Shown one piece after another: positions 62,045 to 64,000 of a stretch of 64,000 bases of DNA. Under the pieces are notes generated by a model. The model made no database searches. It saw only the letters and a list, made by a program, of their open reading frames with translations, and was not told the origin of the DNA. Made by a program: the position numbers and the translations under genes. Every line of letters starts with the position of its first letter. The first letter of the stretch is position 1. The stretch comes from Armatimonadota bacterium (GTDB taxonomy: Bacteria; Armatimonadota; Fimbriimonadia; Fimbriimonadales; Fimbriimonadaceae), in NCBI GenBank assembly GCA_018268375.1, contig JAFDWS010000001.1, forward strand, positions 124,001-188,000. The letters are read 5' to 3'.

Positions 62045-63222
62045 CGGCCGAACAAGAACCAGAAGGCTGCCACGCCAATCGCGACCTTGGTTCCCACGTT
62101 CTTGTCGCGCTTTGCGCCCGGCACGGAGACCTTGTCTCCGATCTTCAAGGCGATGTCGCCAGCGTAACCCTGTTCGATCTCTTTGAAGTTCACGACACGG
62201 GGCTTGGGAGTGTCTGCCGAGGTGATCATGATCCGATCAGCCCTCGCTCGCGGATCGAGCCCGCCAGCAGCTTGGATCGCGTCACTCAGCTTTGTCTCTG
62301 GGCCAAGCACGACGTAGCCGGGATTTCGGACAGCCCCGTCGACCTGGATGTAAGCCCGGGTCTCAACAACGCCTACAACGATCTTGTCCTTCGCAGTCAG
62401 GAGCATGTCGGCGTTTGGTTGGGTGAAGTCCAAATATTGGATAGCTTGGCCTGGCCTCTCGACGCCGACTTTCTTTTTGACCGCCAGCGCCGTGAATCCG
62501 CCGACAGCCTCGATCGCCTTCTTTGCGGTCATGCCCTCGGCCATCTTGACCGCACCGGGACGGACGACCCCGCCCATGACCGTCACCTCGCCAGGCACCA
62601 AGACCAAGAGCACCTCGTCTCCGGGTTTCAACAGGAGGTCGGCTGAGGGTTGTGTCAGGTCAATCGATTGAATCGACCCGTCAGCAGACTTGACCGCCAC
62701 TTTGGTCAAGTCGACGTCCTCAAGCGGAACCGCCTTCTTGACGACTTCGCTGAGTTTCAGTCCAGTCTGAAACGTAACGTCGCCCGGAGTCTTGACGGCG
62801 CCAGAGACTTTGACCGGATGCGCCGTCGGCTGTGCAGGAGGGTTCTCAGGTGTCTCGGTCTTCGCCCCCGGATCCGTGACGGGCTTTGTCTCCGGTGACG
62901 TGCCCGGGTTCGTATCGGGCTTTGCGGGCGCATCGCCTACGATGGCCACGGACATCGTCGCCTTTTTCAGAATTCGATCCTCGACCAACTTTTTGCTCAA
63001 CTTGTCGGCGACCTCAGCCTCCGTCAGACCGGCGACATCGACGGCACCTAGAAAGTCTACAAGGATCAAACCGTCCTTTGTCACCTTGTAATCCTTGCTG
63101 ATCAAGGATTCCTCTGTGCAGGTGACTTTCAGCTTGTCCAAAGCCTGGACCTTGCGCGTTTGTCCCAGGGCCGCAAGGGACGCGGCGATGAGGAGGATGG
63201 TCAGCAGCAAGCGGGTCTTCAT
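62041..63222 (-). CDS. Polysaccharide export/SLBB domain protein
   Basis: A 393-residue exported protein. A signal peptide (MKTRLLLTILLIAASLAALG) leads to a poly_export domain (about 25-95: LDKLKVTCTEESLISKDYKVTKDGLI), a Pro/Thr-rich linker (about 98-135), and three SLBB-type domains (VKVSGAVKTPGDVTF, VTVMGGVVRPGAVKM and IQVDGAVRNPGYVVL), then a hydrophobic C-terminus (KVAIGVAAFWFLFG). It resembles the Wza/BexD-type outer-membrane export family. Its coupled neighbour is the dipeptidase; no other polysaccharide genes are near. Confidence 0.9.
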   Translation of the reverse strand: MKTRLLLTILLIAASLAALGQTRKVQALDKLKVTCTEESLISKDYKVTKDGLILVDFLGAVDVAGLTEAEVADKLSKKLVEDRILKKATMSVAIVGDAPAKPDTNPGTSPETKPVTDPGAKTETPENPPAQPTAHPVKVSGAVKTPGDVTFQTGLKLSEVVKKAVPLEDVDLTKVAVKSADGSIQSIDLTQPSADLLLKPGDEVLLVLVPGEVTVMGGVVRPGAVKMAEGMTAKKAIEAVGGFTALAVKKKVGVERPGQAIQYLDFTQPNADMLLTAKDKIVVGVVETRAYIQVDGAVRNPGYVVLGPETKLSDAIQAAGGLDPRARADRIMITSADTPKPRVVNFKEIEQGYAGDIALKIGDKVSVPGAKRDKNVGTKVAIGVAAFWFLFGR

Positions 63223-63286
63223 CTCTGTGGCTAAAGACGGTCCACTCGGCTACTTCGCGCCGCGACGAGGTAATTTCGAGACCCCT

Positions 63287-64000
63287 ATGAAGAGCTACCG
63301 GCTCAATCGGCTATTCAACCCGGCATCAGGCCGCTGCCTCGATGTCGCCGTCGACCACGGGTTCTTCAATGAAGCGTCGTTCCTCCAAGGCATAGAGGAT
63401 CTTGCTAGCGCCGTCGACACCTTGGTCAAGGCAGGTCCAGACGCCATACAGCTCACAGTGGGCCAGGCGCGATTGCTCCAAGATGTCCCGGGACGGCAGA
63501 AGCCGTCTCTCGTCCTTAGAACGGACGTTGCGAACGTCTACGGCAAGGAGCTTCCGCGGACGCTTTTCAGCCGGATGATCGAGGATCCGGTCGGCCAGGC
63601 TTTAAGGCTCGATGCCGTTTGCATCGTTGTCAACTTGTTCCAACTCCCGAACGAACCAGAACTCACCGACCAATGCATCCAGAACATTCTCGCCGTCAAG
63701 CCAGAGTGCGACACTTGGGGCATGCCGCTCATGGTCGAGCCCCTCGTCTTCAAGCCGAACAGCGTTGCTGGAGGCTACATGGTGGACGGTGACCCCGAGA
63801 AGATCGTCCCCTTGGTCCGCCAAGCCGTTGAGCTTGGTGCGGACATCATCAAAGCAGATCCGACCGATGACCCGCGGGACTACCACCGTGTCGTTCAGAC
63901 CGCTCGCGTCCCTGTCCTGGTCCGCGGCGGCGGCCGCGCGCCCGACCTCGAAATTCTGGAGCGCACGCAAGCATTGATCGGCCAGAAGGTGGCGGGCATT
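63287..64000 (+). CDS. Class I fructose-bisphosphate aldolase-like (DeoC/FbaB/LacD fold), 3'-truncated
   Basis: The first 238 codons of a TIM-barrel aldolase; the frame is open through the window end. It starts MKSYRLNRLFNPASGRCLDVAVDHGFFNE; VDHG near the N-terminus, Schiff-base Lys in ADIIKADPTDD (about K189) and VPVLVRGGGRAPDLEI are the markers of the class I DeoC/FbaB aldolases. It should cleave or form fructose 1,6-bisphosphate or a related ketose. It starts 65 bases from the divergent SLBB gene. Confidence 0.85.
   Translation, partial: MKSYRLNRLFNPASGRCLDVAVDHGFFNEASFLQGIEDLASAVDTLVKAGPDAIQLTVGQARLLQDVPGRQKPSLVLRTDVANVYGKELPRTLFSRMIEDPVGQALRLDAVCIVVNLFQLPNEPELTDQCIQNILAVKPECDTWGMPLMVEPLVFKPNSVAGGYMVDGDPEKIVPLVRQAVELGADIIKADPTDDPRDYHRVVQTARVPVLVRGGGRAPDLEILERTQALIGQKVAGI

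Noticed and set aside
1..64000. CRISPR array, prophage, insertion sequence or toxin-antitoxin island
   Set aside because: No regularly spaced direct repeats, transposase, integrase, phage structural genes or terminal inverted repeats were found; base composition looks even.

Overview
The window is a gene-dense, G+C-rich (about 60% by eye) piece of a bacterial chromosome, mostly housekeeping and metabolic genes with no sign of a prophage, plasmid, insertion sequence or CRISPR array. The best guess is Armatimonadota, probably the Fimbriimonadia. The main clues are the motif FPVFAQ followed by SK just after a membrane segment in the DUF4349 protein (a motif very common in armatimonadete membrane proteins), the PSD1/DUF1592 plus DUF1552 pair shared with planctomycete-like lineages, and an LptD-like protein pointing to a diderm envelope. 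This is inference; a marker-gene tree of rpsD, dnaE and rplS would settle it.

Layout. 0-10 kb: partial MFS permease, PLP-dependent sulfur amino acid enzyme, zinc-free L31, HD-GYP regulator, PPDK, a GAF-GAF histidine kinase with its LuxR-type regulator, a Tat-exported metallophosphatase. 10-14.4 kb: ankyrin protein, membrane protein, ECF sigma factor with an overlapping anti-sigma/DUF4349 protein, rpsD. 14.4-22.5 kb: ten closely packed minus-strand genes running from an ECF sigma factor through unknown membrane proteins, two TrkA-type NAD-binding proteins, an ABC-2 permease, a lipoprotein and an SDR protein to trpA and an aminotransferase. 22.5-31.7 kb: LptD-like protein, glycogen debranching enzyme with an intrinsic terminator, dnaE, a secreted helical protein, and an SdpI/SdpR pair with a palindromic operator. 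31.7-41 kb: orphan dihydrolipoamide acyltransferase, ROK kinase, MoxR-DUF58-transglutaminase-holA operon, a catalytically altered KARI-like protein and a small alarmone hydrolase. 41-46.5 kb: ppx-ppk1, trmD-rplS-lepB, and a tRNA with anticodon CAT best read as tRNA-Ile2. 46.5-64 kb: acyl-CoA dehydrogenase, lipoprotein hydrolase, Gfo/Idh/MocA oxidoreductase, TerC, FmdB, the PSD1/DUF1552 pair, a BMP-family lipoprotein, transketolase, a large unknown exported protein, a VanX-type dipeptidase with an SLBB export protein, and the start of a class I aldolase.

Gene packing is extreme. No gap without a gene exceeds 300 bases. Same-strand neighbours often overlap through ATGA, GTGA, TTGA or TAATG junctions, and five convergent pairs overlap by exactly four bases through interlocked stop codons. 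TTG starts are common and several have strong Shine-Dalgarno sequences. No single spectacular new system stands out. The most interesting items are the KARI paralogue lacking active-site residues, the DUF4349 anti-sigma fusion, the uncharacterised ECF cassette at 20.0-22.5 kb, the SdpR operator, the HD-GYP protein with Glu at the phosphoacceptor position, and the alarmone/polyphosphate divergent locus.
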